Positions 1 through 6,872 of a stretch of 10,101 nucleotides of DNA are shown here, in pieces. This stretch comes from Calditrichota bacterium (GTDB taxonomy: Bacteria; Calditrichota; Calditrichia; RBG-13-44-9), in assembly GCA_016934605.1 (NCBI GenBank), contig JAFGSO010000367.1:1-10101 (forward strand), read 5' to 3'. The translations under genes and the position numbers were made by a program. Every line of letters starts with the position of its first letter. The stretch's first letter is position 1. The notes beneath the pieces were generated by a model. That model ran no database searches and was not told where the DNA came from. It was given only the letters and a program-made list of their open reading frames with translations.

Positions 1-215
1 GCCGTTGGAAGTGCATAACGGCGATTTTTGAGTTTATGTATCTTGCCCTGTTTTTCCAGAGCGGACAGTGCATTTCTGAACATGTGATAGCTGTTTTTGT
101 TGATATGTATCCCATGCGAAATTTCTTTCATTTTGAAACTTCTGGCTTTTTTATCCCGCATAAACCGGATAATGTCTTGTTCGATATCTTGCTGTTTTAC
201 TTTTTTCTTATTCAT
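1..215 (-). CDS. rnr: Ribonuclease R, N-terminal fragment (runs off left edge)
   Basis: Only the first 71 codons and two bases lie in the window. The translation begins MNKKKVKQQDIEQDIIRF and continues with a winged-helix segment ending in a LEKQGKIHKLKNRRYALP stretch. This is the typical N-terminal helix-turn-helix of RNase R, the 3'-to-5' exoribonuclease that degrades structured RNA and helps mature and quality-control rRNA and tmRNA-tagged mRNA. The cold-shock, RNB catalytic and S1 domains would lie beyond the left edge and cannot be checked. The ATG overlaps the stop of prmC in an ATGA arrangement (215-212), so translation is probably coupled to prmC and the two share a transcript. No strong Shine-Dalgarno precedes it, which fits coupling. 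A different winged-helix protein is possible, but the KNRRYALP ending is very RNase R-like. Confidence 0.82.
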   Translation of the reverse strand, partial: MNKKKVKQQDIEQDIIRFMRDKKARSFKMKEISHGIHINKNSYHMFRNALSALEKQGKIHKLKNRRYALPT

Positions 216-1075
216 AATATTACTTTCACTATTCTGTTTATTTTTTGATAATCCTGTATAAAATCCAGCTGCTTGACTCCGGAATCGGATAACAGATCTT
301 GAATTTTTTCTTTTTGATTGAACCCGATCTCCAGGAATACAAGACCCCCTCTTTTCAGAATCCGGGGAATTACCGGGATAAACGAACGGTAGAAATCCAA
401 TCCGTCTGGTCCACCCTTTAATGCCTCTGCCGGTTCAAAATTTTTAACCTGAGGATGCAGCTCTTCATACTGTTTTTCCGGTACATAAGGCGGATTGCTC
501 ACAATGACATCGCATTTTTCCGTCAGGTGTTCGGGAAGTTCTGTTGCCTGGCACTGAATGAACTGAATGTTTTCTGTACTTAGAAGCCTGGCATTTCTAC
601 GGGCTGTTTCCAGGGCAGCGCTACTGATGTCATTAGCGATAATCCGGCACTCCCGGCAGAAATGAGCCAGAGAGATAGCTATGGCTCCACTGCCGGTGCC
701 CACATCCAGAACGGCGAGATTTTCTGAACTTCTGCTGGAAATTTCGTTCAGCACTGCTTCCACCAGTAGTTCAGTTTCCGGCCGGGGAATTAGAACATCC
801 GGATTTACCCGGAAAATGAGTCCCATGAAATTCTGTTCCCCAAGAATATATTGAACCGGTTCATATTTCGCTCTTCTCTTGACATACTCACGAAACCGGT
901 CGAGTTCAGCGGTAGTGAGAATCCGTTCAAATTGAAGGTAAAGGTCCAGTCTTTTCATGTTCAGTGCTCCGGAGAGCAGAAGTTCGGCACTGAGGCGCGC
1001 CTCCGGAACATCACGACTCTGAAAATAGTCGATGGTCCAGTTTAGTAATTTTTGTATTGTCCAGATTTCTTGCAT
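212..1075 (-). CDS. prmC: Peptide chain release factor N5-glutamine methyltransferase
   Basis: This 287-residue protein transfers a methyl group from S-adenosylmethionine to the glutamine of the GGQ motif of release factors RF1 and RF2, which speeds peptide release on the ribosome. The N-terminal helical substrate-binding domain spans about residues 1-85. The RPETE segment (98-102) leads into the Rossmann-type methyltransferase core. The SAM-binding loop VLDVGTGSG lies at 122-130, and the diagnostic NPPY motif at 194-197 holds the target glutamine amide. Length is close to the roughly 277 residues of E. coli PrmC, so the gene looks complete. It starts 42 bp after prfA, its substrate gene, and overlaps rnr by four bases. 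Upstream of the ATG there is only a weak purine stretch and no clear ribosome-binding site. Confidence 0.96.
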   Translation of the reverse strand: MQEIWTIQKLLNWTIDYFQSRDVPEARLSAELLLSGALNMKRLDLYLQFERILTTAELDRFREYVKRRAKYEPVQYILGEQNFMGLIFRVNPDVLIPRPETELLVEAVLNEISSRSSENLAVLDVGTGSGAIAISLAHFCRECRIIANDISSAALETARRNARLLSTENIQFIQCQATELPEHLTEKCDVIVSNPPYVPEKQYEELHPQVKNFEPAEALKGGPDGLDFYRSFIPVIPRILKRGGLVFLEIGFNQKEKIQDLLSDSGVKQLDFIQDYQKINRIVKVIL

Positions 1076-1117
1076 GAATCAGTAGCTTCGGGTTCTGTGC
1101 TATCTCAACCGGAATAA

Positions 1118-2194
1118 TCAGACAGTCTGAATTTCAGTTTTCGATTGATCTTCCAGTTCCGCCAGTTGCAGAGGTTCGAGCAGCAGATCCAGCTGCCCCT
1201 CCATAATATCCGAAAGACGGTAAAGCGTCAGGGGAATCCGATGGTCAGTTACCCGGCTTTGAGGATAATTGTAGGTTCTAATTTTTTCACTCCGGTCTCC
1301 TGTGCGAATCATGGAACGCCGTTGACTGCTGATCTGCTCCTGATGCTTGCGCATTTCCAGATCGTATAGCCTGGCTTTCAGTACCTTCATCGCTTTAGCC
1401 TTATTCTTGTGCTGAGACTTTTCATCCTGACAGGTAGCCATGATCCCGGTAGGCTCATGTACAATCCTGACGGCCGAATCGGTGGTATTAACATGCTGAC
1501 CGCCGTGCCCCGATGCACGGAAAACGTCGATGCGGAGATCATTGGGATCGATATCTATTTCTACATCCTCTACTTCCGGTAACACTACCACCGAAGCGGC
1601 AGAAGTGTGGATGCGGCCCTGAGTTTCCGTTTCAGGAACGCGCTGGACTCGATGAACCCCGCTCTCATATTTCAATCGACCATATACATCTCGGCCGGTA
1701 ATGGAGGAAATAATCTCCTTAAAACCCCCACGTTCTGCATAATTTGCATCAAGGACTTCCACTTTCCAGCCCCGCTCTTCACTGTATTTCTGATACATCC
1801 GAAAAAGATCTCCGGCAAAAATACCAGCTTCATCACCGCCTGTGCCGGCACGAATTTCTAAAACAATATTTTTACGGTCGTTCGGATCCGGTGGCATGAT
1901 CAGGAGACGGATCTCTTTCTCCAGTTTTGCTACCTGCTGCTCCAGCTTCTCCAGCTCTTCATGAGCCATAGCCCGTATATCTTCGTCTGTTTCATCCCGG
2001 AGCATCTGTTCGGTATTTTTCAGCTGATGAAGAACTTCTTTATATTGTTGCGCCTTTTTTATAACCGGTTCCAGATCCGCGTATTCCTTGGCTAACTTAC
2101 TGTACATTTCGTGATTGGATACCACTTCAGGTTTGCTCATCTCTTCGGCGATTTCCTGGTACCGATTCTGAAATTTTTTCAATTTTTCTATCAT
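1118..2194 (-). CDS. prfA: Peptide chain release factor 1 (RF1)
   Basis: RF1 recognises UAA and UAG stop codons in the ribosomal A site and triggers hydrolysis of peptidyl-tRNA. The 358-residue product has the normal RF1 length and order: a helical N-terminal domain (about 1-105), then domains 2-4. The codon-reading tripeptide is PET at 187-189, within HRVQRVPETETQGRIHTSA. That is the PxT form of RF1 and not the SPF of RF2. The catalytic GGQ lies at 231-233 in ASGHGGQHVNTTDSA, and Q233 is the expected target of PrmC, encoded just downstream. The gene starts 27 bp after the DUF1385 gene on the same strand, so the two are probably co-transcribed. The ATG is preceded by AT-rich sequence with little Shine-Dalgarno character. 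No frameshift or missing motif is seen. Confidence 0.98.
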   Translation of the reverse strand: MIEKLKKFQNRYQEIAEEMSKPEVVSNHEMYSKLAKEYADLEPVIKKAQQYKEVLHQLKNTEQMLRDETDEDIRAMAHEELEKLEQQVAKLEKEIRLLIMPPDPNDRKNIVLEIRAGTGGDEAGIFAGDLFRMYQKYSEERGWKVEVLDANYAERGGFKEIISSITGRDVYGRLKYESGVHRVQRVPETETQGRIHTSAASVVVLPEVEDVEIDIDPNDLRIDVFRASGHGGQHVNTTDSAVRIVHEPTGIMATCQDEKSQHKNKAKAMKVLKARLYDLEMRKHQEQISSQRRSMIRTGDRSEKIRTYNYPQSRVTDHRIPLTLYRLSDIMEGQLDLLLEPLQLAELEDQSKTEIQTV

Positions 2195-2221
2195 ATATTT
2201 CTGTTCTATTTTAGAGTAAAT

Positions 2222-3289
2222 TTAGGCAGATTCAGGAATTGCCTGTCGGGAGACTTCCCGGTTTAACAGGTGTTCATATTCTTCCCCCCGTGCTGCCTTC
2301 AGAGCAACAATAGCAACTTCCAGCATACTGTCATCAGGTTCCTGGGTGGTAATTCTTTGTAAAGCCAGACCCGGGGCAATTAATGTTTTCACGATGGGAT
2401 TTGATACTCTTTTGGCAGAGGCTTTAATGGCTTCATAGGACAGACCCCCTACCAGTGTCACCAGTGGCAGATGTGTTACCAGACGGATGAACAGATTAAT
2501 ATTTCCATGGAAAACAATAATGAATGCATCCAGGAAGCTGAAGAATATAAGACTTACCAGCATCACCATCACCAGGAAACTGGTTCCGCATCGGGGATGC
2601 AGAGTAGTATATGCTCTGGCAGACTCCGGTTTCAAATCTTCTCCGGATTCGAAGGCATAGATGGTTTTATGCTCGGCGCCGTGATAGCGGAACAGCCGCT
2701 TGACATCCTTCAGCAAGGATATCAGATATATATAGCCGAGGAAAAGAGCGATCCGGATTGTGCCGGCAACCAGGTTAAAAGCAAAGGCATTTTTTTCAAT
2801 ATTAAAAAGATGAGTCGTTGCATACAGAGGGAATGCAAAGAAGAGTCCCAACCCGATAATCAATGCAATGCCAACCGTCGCAAAAGTAGCAAAACCGCTC
2901 ATCCCTTTCGGCTTTTCTTTTTTATCGTTACTTTCGGCTGCTTTTTTCTTTTTTCCCGTCCTTTGGCCGGACTGACTTTTTCCTTTTTTCTTTTCTTCTT
3001 CCTCTGCATCCTTCATGGCTACATCTGCAGAGTAATTGAGGTGTTTAATGCCCAGATACATAACTTCAACCAGGGTAATAGCACCGCGGAGAACAGGAAT
3101 ATTCATCCACTTGTGCCTCTGGATAAGCGACTGATACTCCTGAATTTTCAGTTCAATCTGGCCATTCATCCTCCGCACCGCTGTGGCAATTCTTTCCGGG
3201 GAGCGCATCATAACGCCCTCAATAACTGCCTGTCCACCGATGGGCATTATTTTCTCTTCGCTGTCCGGGCTCTTTTTGGTTTCTGACAT
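2222..3289 (-). CDS. DUF1385 (YqhQ-like) integral membrane protein
   Basis: This 355-residue protein belongs to the DUF1385 family, represented by B. subtilis YqhQ, whose biochemical role I do not know. Family marks are the N-terminal GGQAVIEGVMMR (18-29), YHGAEHKTIYAFESGE (202-217), and an HPRCGTSF motif (221-228) at the start of a hydrophobic stretch. Membrane segments are expected at about 131-155, 171-193, 227-250 and 256-275. An unusually charged, Lys/Glu-rich stretch at about 91-129 separates the N-terminal motif from the first membrane segment; it looks like a disordered cytoplasmic linker. The ATG has an AGGA Shine-Dalgarno about eight bases upstream. The gene lies between rpmE and prfA, a placement seen in many bacteria, which suggests but does not prove a link to translation. 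A hairpin terminator precedes it, so its expression may depend on readthrough. Confidence 0.9.
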   Translation of the reverse strand: MSETKKSPDSEEKIMPIGGQAVIEGVMMRSPERIATAVRRMNGQIELKIQEYQSLIQRHKWMNIPVLRGAITLVEVMYLGIKHLNYSADVAMKDAEEEEKKKGKSQSGQRTGKKKKAAESNDKKEKPKGMSGFATFATVGIALIIGLGLFFAFPLYATTHLFNIEKNAFAFNLVAGTIRIALFLGYIYLISLLKDVKRLFRYHGAEHKTIYAFESGEDLKPESARAYTTLHPRCGTSFLVMVMLVSLIFFSFLDAFIIVFHGNINLFIRLVTHLPLVTLVGGLSYEAIKASAKRVSNPIVKTLIAPGLALQRITTQEPDDSMLEVAIVALKAARGEEYEHLLNREVSRQAIPESA

Positions 3290-3312
3290 TTATTTATCCT
3301 GTCTTAAATTTG

Positions 3313-3352
3313 AAATAAAAAACGGAATGCCGATTCATGATGCATTCCGTTT
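3313..3352 (-). terminator. Rho-independent terminator after rpmE
   Basis: Read on the minus strand, an 11-bp perfect stem (AAACGGAATGC pairing with GCATTCCGTTT; arms 3342-3352 and 3320-3330) encloses an 11-nt loop. A T-rich tract, TTTTTTATTT, follows directly and overlaps the base of the stem. It lies 23 bp after the rpmE stop and about 23 bp before the DUF1385 start. It could end the rpmE transcript or act as a partial attenuator, because the downstream DUF1385-prfA-prmC-rnr genes have no obvious promoter of their own in the remaining space. Confidence 0.8.
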
Positions 3353-3375
3353 AAAATGATTTTAGAAATGTATAG

Positions 3376-3579
3376 CTATCGGCGTTCGCCGTATTTCCTG
3401 ATAAACTTTTCCACTCTTCCTGCTGTGTCTACCAATTTTTGTTTTCCGGTAAAGAACGGATGGCAGTTCGAGCAGATTTCAACGTTCAGTTTTTCCACTG
3501 TTGAGCGGGTTTCCCAGGTATTACCGCAGGCACATGTTACTTTTGCCGTTTTGTATTCTGGATGAATTCCTTTTTTCAC
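3376..3579 (-). CDS. rpmE: 50S ribosomal protein bL31, zinc-binding type
   Basis: This 67-residue protein is the large-subunit ribosomal protein bL31, which sits at the central protuberance and bridges to the small subunit. It begins MKKGIHPEY, as the family does. It carries the four cysteines of the zinc-containing (C+) form: C16 and C18 in the CACGN stretch, and C36 and C39 in ICSNCHPFF. The TGKQ and the basic C-terminus (KFIRKYGERR) are also typical. The start codon is GTG at 3579, supported by a strong AAGGAG Shine-Dalgarno seven to eight bases upstream and by the conserved N-terminus. It follows rho by 124 bp on the same strand and is closed by a hairpin terminator. No zinc-free paralogue or Zur-type site is visible in this window. 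Confidence 0.97.
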   Translation of the reverse strand: MKKGIHPEYKTAKVTCACGNTWETRSTVEKLNVEICSNCHPFFTGKQKLVDTAGRVEKFIRKYGERR

Positions 3580-3703
3580 GATACAGCTCCTTCAAATAGT
3601 AAATAGCTCAAAAATTTAAATACACAGATAACTTTCTGCAAGCTTCAAATTATATTTCACGTTCCACAAATTATATGAGGGTGTAAAAGTAAAGTTCCCC
3701 TGC
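3580..3703 (-). promoter_or_regulatory. rho-rpmE intergenic spacer with a direct repeat (possible rpmE leader)
   Basis: The 124-bp spacer is AT-rich and contains no gene. On the minus strand it holds two copies of ATATAATTTG (plus-strand positions 3667-3676 and 3646-3655), 21 bp apart, about two helical turns. Each copy contains TATAAT, so either could act as a -10 element, but no good -35 hexamer stands at 16-18 bp from either. No terminator hairpin with a T-tract is seen after rho. The spacer may carry a separate rpmE promoter or an operator. That is an inference from the repeat only. Confidence 0.3.
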
Positions 3704-4954
3704 TTATGAACTCATGGAATCCAGAAAATCCTCATTGCTTCTGGTTCCCCGCATCTTATCCAGCAGGAATTCCATGGCCTCTACCGGATTCATCTCGTTC
3801 AGAAGTTTCCGCAGCACCCAGACGCGGGACAACTCTTTCTTGGTGAGAAGCAGCTCTTCCCTTCGTGTACCGGAACGGTTGATATCGATAGCAGGGAATA
3901 TTCTCCGGTCTGCCAGCCTGCGGTCCAGAACGATTTCCATATTGCCGGTGCCCTTAAATTCTTCAAAAATCACTTCGTCCATACGTGAACCGGTTTCTAC
4001 CAGTGCTGTTGCCATGATAGTAAGGCTTCCGCCCTCTTCAATATTACGGGCTGCTCCGAAGAATCGCTTGGGGCGTTGAAGTGCATTGGAATCCACGCCA
4101 CCGGACAAAATTTTACCGCTGTGGGGTACCACCGTATTATGAGCGCGGGCCAGTCGTGTAATACTGTCCAGCAGGATTACCACATCTTTTTTATACTCCA
4201 CCAGCCTCTTGGCTTTTTCCAGAACCATGTCCGCCACCTGCACATGCCGTTCGGCCGGTTCATCAAATGTGGATGAAATGACCTCTGCCTTCACATTCCG
4301 TTCCATGTCTGTAACTTCTTCCGGTCTTTCATCAATCAGAAGCACAATCAAAATTACATCCGGATGATTGGAGGTAATCGCATTTGCTATTTTCTGAAGA
4401 ATTACCGTCTTACCGGCTCGCGGCGGCGATACGATCAGACCACGTTGACCTTTACCAATGGGTGTTAACAGGTTCATTATCCGCATGGTGAATTCCTTCG
4501 GATTTGTTTCCAGTTCCAGTCTTTCCAGCGGATAAATAGGTGTCAGATTGTCGAAAAGTGCAATATCGCGTTTTCTTTCGGCCGGTTCAAAATTCACCGC
4601 TTCAACCCGGAGCAGGGCAAAAAACCTCTCATTGTCTTTGGGCGGACGAATCTGACCCTGAACAGTGTCACCGGTTCTCAGATCGAATCTTTTAATCTGG
4701 GAGGGGGAAACGTAAATATCATCGGGACCGGGCAGATAATTGAATTTCGGTGAACGAAGAAAACCGTATCCGTCCGGAAGCACTTCCAGCACACCCTCTG
4801 AAAAAATAAGACCTTCCTGATTTGTCTGTTCTTCCAGAATTTTAAAGATCAGTTCCTGCTTTTTTAATCCGGATGTGCCCTGAATACCCAGTTCCTGGGC
4901 TACCTGTGCCAGTTCGGCGATTTTAAGCGTTTTTAATGAATCCAGATCCAACAT
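3704..4954 (-). CDS. rho: Transcription termination factor Rho
   Basis: Rho is the hexameric RNA-dependent ATPase that binds C-rich nascent RNA and pulls it from RNA polymerase. The 416-residue product matches the compact E. coli-type length, without the long N-terminal insertion of some Actinomycetota and Bacteroidota. Residues 1-45 form the helical N-terminal Rho domain. The cold-shock-like primary RNA-binding domain follows from about 50 (GVLEVLPDGYGFLRS) to 125. The Walker A motif is SPPRAGKT (176-183), with Arg where E. coli has Lys (PPKAGKT); many phyla share this. LIDERPEEVTD lies at 196-206, the Walker B segment VVILLDS ends at 264, and the SGKILSGGVDSNAL Q-loop region starts at 279. 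The ATG has an AGAGGA Shine-Dalgarno about nine bases upstream. It lies 145 bp after folC and 124 bp before rpmE, all on one strand. Confidence 0.98.
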   Translation of the reverse strand: MLDLDSLKTLKIAELAQVAQELGIQGTSGLKKQELIFKILEEQTNQEGLIFSEGVLEVLPDGYGFLRSPKFNYLPGPDDIYVSPSQIKRFDLRTGDTVQGQIRPPKDNERFFALLRVEAVNFEPAERKRDIALFDNLTPIYPLERLELETNPKEFTMRIMNLLTPIGKGQRGLIVSPPRAGKTVILQKIANAITSNHPDVILIVLLIDERPEEVTDMERNVKAEVISSTFDEPAERHVQVADMVLEKAKRLVEYKKDVVILLDSITRLARAHNTVVPHSGKILSGGVDSNALQRPKRFFGAARNIEEGGSLTIMATALVETGSRMDEVIFEEFKGTGNMEIVLDRRLADRRIFPAIDINRSGTRREELLLTKKELSRVWVLRKLLNEMNPVEAMEFLLDKMRGTRSNEDFLDSMSS

Positions 4955-5099
4955 TGAATTTTTCCTCTTTACTAAAATTTTATTTTGAATAGTTTAAAAA
5001 CGTAATCTCAACACCTTTGATGCATGTGTGGGGAGAAGACTGCAGATAATAGAAGTTTTTTATTAAACCTAATAAATTTAAAAAGTTCCATCGTATAAA
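4955..5099 (-). promoter_or_regulatory. Leader region upstream of rho
   Basis: This 145-bp gap between folC and rho is mostly AT-rich and holds no gene. On the minus strand it contains one pyrimidine-rich, G-poor tract, CAGTCTTCTCCCCACACAT (about 5025-5043), unlike its surroundings. A TTGAGA hexamer lies at about 5005-5010, but no well-spaced -10 follows it. The length and the C-rich tract would suit a separate rho promoter and a Rho-responsive leader, since rho is autoregulated by premature termination in E. coli. Nothing here proves that. Confidence 0.3.
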
Positions 5100-6371
5100 T
5101 CAAGATAATTGTATTTTTTTTAAAAATTCTCCAGCCAGATAGTGTGATCCGATGATTAGTAATATTGATTCTTTCGGTATGGCTTTTCTGTAATAATTGC
5201 AGGCTTCTTCAATCCCCGGGAATGTATCTGTGAGCAGATTTTTCGATCTCAGCAGTTCTGTTAATACAGCCGCTTCCATACCCCGGTCCGAGAATTTCTC
5301 CACTACACCGATGCGCTGACACCGATTTGTTAGTATGTCGGCAATTTTCCGGTAATCTTTATCCTTCGACAAACCGAGGATTATCCATATGGTCCTTTCC
5401 GGTAAATTTTCTTCCAGAAATGTAAAAACTTTTTCAAAACCTTCGGGATTATGTGCGACATCCAGAATTGTCAGCGGTTTCTGATCGACCACCTGCAGGC
5501 GCGCCTGCCAACGGGCTTTACCCAGTCCGGCCCGGATACTTTCTTCCCGGAATCGCATCTTCTCTGCCTTTATGACTGCCAGAGCAGCGAGTGCGGCATT
5601 AACTACCTGATGCCGCCCGGCCAGGGAAATCCGGATATTGTCCAGCGATATATTAGACAGGGTCAAATCGAATATACTGCCCTCAAGCGATTGTTCCCTG
5701 ATTTGAATGGATTCAGCCGGATTCAGTTCGTAGAAAGGTGCCTTTATTTCCGCACATTTTTTTTCCAGGACTTTCAGTATTTCGGGATCTGTGTTATTGG
5801 TGACGCAAGGTATCCCGGATTTGATGATACCGGCTTTCTCTTCAGCAATTTGTGTGATAGTTTCACCAAGATATTGCATGTGATCGAAACTGACCGATGT
5901 AATGACAGAAACAACCGGGTGAACCAGATTTGTGGCATCAAGTCTTCCACCCAGCCCGGTCTCTACCACCGCAATATCAACTTTTCTGTCGGCAAAATAT
6001 CGGAACGCAAGGGCTGTGGTCGCTTCAAAAAAAGTGGCGGTATACTTTTCTATATGCTCTCTGATATCCCGGGTATAATCCACAATAGTATTCCAGTCAA
6101 TATTTTCATCGTCTACACAAATCCGTTCACTGAAATCAATAAGATGAGGCGAAGTATATATTCCTGTCCGATAACCCGCTTGCCGGCAGATTGCATAAAT
6201 AAATGCTGCGGTTGATCCCTTCCCATTGGTTCCGGCAATGTGAAAAGCAGGGAAACGGTTTTGCGGATTTCCCATCCGGTCTAGCAGGCGCCGGACATTT
6301 TCCAGACCCAGTTTAATGCCGCTGAACTCCAGACTGTATAAATATTTTATGATTTGACTGTAACTGTCCAT
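5100..6371 (-). CDS. folC: Folylpolyglutamate synthase / dihydrofolate synthase
   Basis: FolC is a Mur-ligase-type enzyme that uses ATP to add L-glutamate to dihydropteroate and/or to tetrahydrofolates, making folate and its retained polyglutamate forms. The 423-residue product has the family length. The P-loop GTNGKGS lies at 47-53 and the YTSPHL motif at 72-77, with the ERI segment after it. ETGLGGRLDATN lies at 137-148, SFDHMQYLG at 161-169, and EEKAGIIK at 177-184 includes the Lys expected to be carbamylated in this superfamily. A GRHQ segment follows, with a DVAHNPEG motif in the C-terminal domain. Whether it is bifunctional cannot be read from the sequence. It starts 63 bp after the small membrane-protein gene. 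The ATG has almost no Shine-Dalgarno sequence. Its place between uppS and rho suggests a shared transcript but no shared pathway. Confidence 0.96.
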   Translation of the reverse strand: MDSYSQIIKYLYSLEFSGIKLGLENVRRLLDRMGNPQNRFPAFHIAGTNGKGSTAAFIYAICRQAGYRTGIYTSPHLIDFSERICVDDENIDWNTIVDYTRDIREHIEKYTATFFEATTALAFRYFADRKVDIAVVETGLGGRLDATNLVHPVVSVITSVSFDHMQYLGETITQIAEEKAGIIKSGIPCVTNNTDPEILKVLEKKCAEIKAPFYELNPAESIQIREQSLEGSIFDLTLSNISLDNIRISLAGRHQVVNAALAALAVIKAEKMRFREESIRAGLGKARWQARLQVVDQKPLTILDVAHNPEGFEKVFTFLEENLPERTIWIILGLSKDKDYRKIADILTNRCQRIGVVEKFSDRGMEAAVLTELLRSKNLLTDTFPGIEEACNYYRKAIPKESILLIIGSHYLAGEFLKKIQLS

Positions 6372-6434
6372 GAATGATTCTTTAACCGGAAGAGAATTGA
6401 TCTGAAAGGAATTACATTTTCGGGAATATGGGAA

Positions 6435-6872
6435 TTAAATGAGTTTACCTATCACAAAACCAACGGCCAGGCCCACCAGAAAAACGATGGTCAGAACGCG
6501 GTAGTTAATGACATCCTTGCTGTATCCCTTTTTTATGGCAATCAAAGAAACAAAATATCCCAATGCATTTAAAATCCAGTATATGGGAAGAGCCAGTACT
6601 TTGGCGATCAGCGGACCCACGATGGGTATGAGGGCAATCAGGTTTATCAATCCAATAAATGCCTGACTGATCAATCCGAAGACAATAGTAAAAAAGGCAA
6701 TGGCCTTATTATCAAGGCCGAAAGCGTAACCTAACAGTATGAATAGTATAAGAAGAGCCCAGATGATAAAGATTTTACGGAAAGAGTAGACGAAATCCCA
6801 GACCCTGCGAAACATCGGATTTATTTTTCGTCTAATTTTTTTAACCTGTCGCATTTTGGACGATTTGTTCAC
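6435..6872 (-). CDS. Small polytopic membrane protein of unknown function
   Basis: I do not recognise this protein. It is 145 residues with a very basic N-terminus (KKIRRK and FRR within the first 25 residues). A hydrophobic segment follows at about 34-52, then a long hydrophobic stretch at 57-113 that probably crosses the membrane two or three times and contains ALIPIVGPLIAKVLALPIYW, and a last segment at 122-143 with small-residue spacing (GLAVGFVIG). The positive-inside rule predicts a cytoplasmic N-terminus. The longest reading frame starts with GTG at 6872, overlapping uppS by 32 bp, with GGAAGGG just upstream at short spacing. An ATG at 6854 would reduce the overlap to 14 bp but has no visible ribosome-binding site. 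The overlap implies coupling to uppS. This position is often held by cdsA, which this is not: it is far too short and lacks the CDP-diglyceride synthase signature. Confidence 0.75.
   Translation of the reverse strand: MNKSSKMRQVKKIRRKINPMFRRVWDFVYSFRKIFIIWALLILFILLGYAFGLDNKAIAFFTIVFGLISQAFIGLINLIALIPIVGPLIAKVLALPIYWILNALGYFVSLIAIKKGYSKDVINYRVLTIVFLVGLAVGFVIGKLI

Noticed and set aside
36..248. Plus-strand 70-codon frame at the left edge
   Set aside because: It is antisense to the RNase R N-terminus and the prmC-rnr junction. Its hydrophobic look comes from the complement of Lys-rich codons.
1118..1130. Palindrome TCAGACAGTCTGA at the prfA stop codon
   Set aside because: It is a short 13-bp symmetry inside and over the coding end with no T-tract. 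It is a possible chance palindrome with no support as an operator or terminator.
2471..3286. Long open frame on the plus strand (271 codons) opposite the DUF1385 gene
   Set aside because: Its translation is low-complexity (runs of Phe, Cys and His) and mirrors the Lys-rich antisense coding; the minus-strand frame has clear family motifs.
5059..5076. Inverted repeat TTTATTA-AACC-TAATAAA after folC as a terminator
   Set aside because: The stem is only seven A/T pairs, and neither strand shows a T-tract directly after it, so it would be too weak to terminate.
5451..6215. Plus-strand open frame of 254 codons opposite folC
   Set aside because: It is antisense to a complete folC with all catalytic motifs, and its translation shows no recognisable domain.
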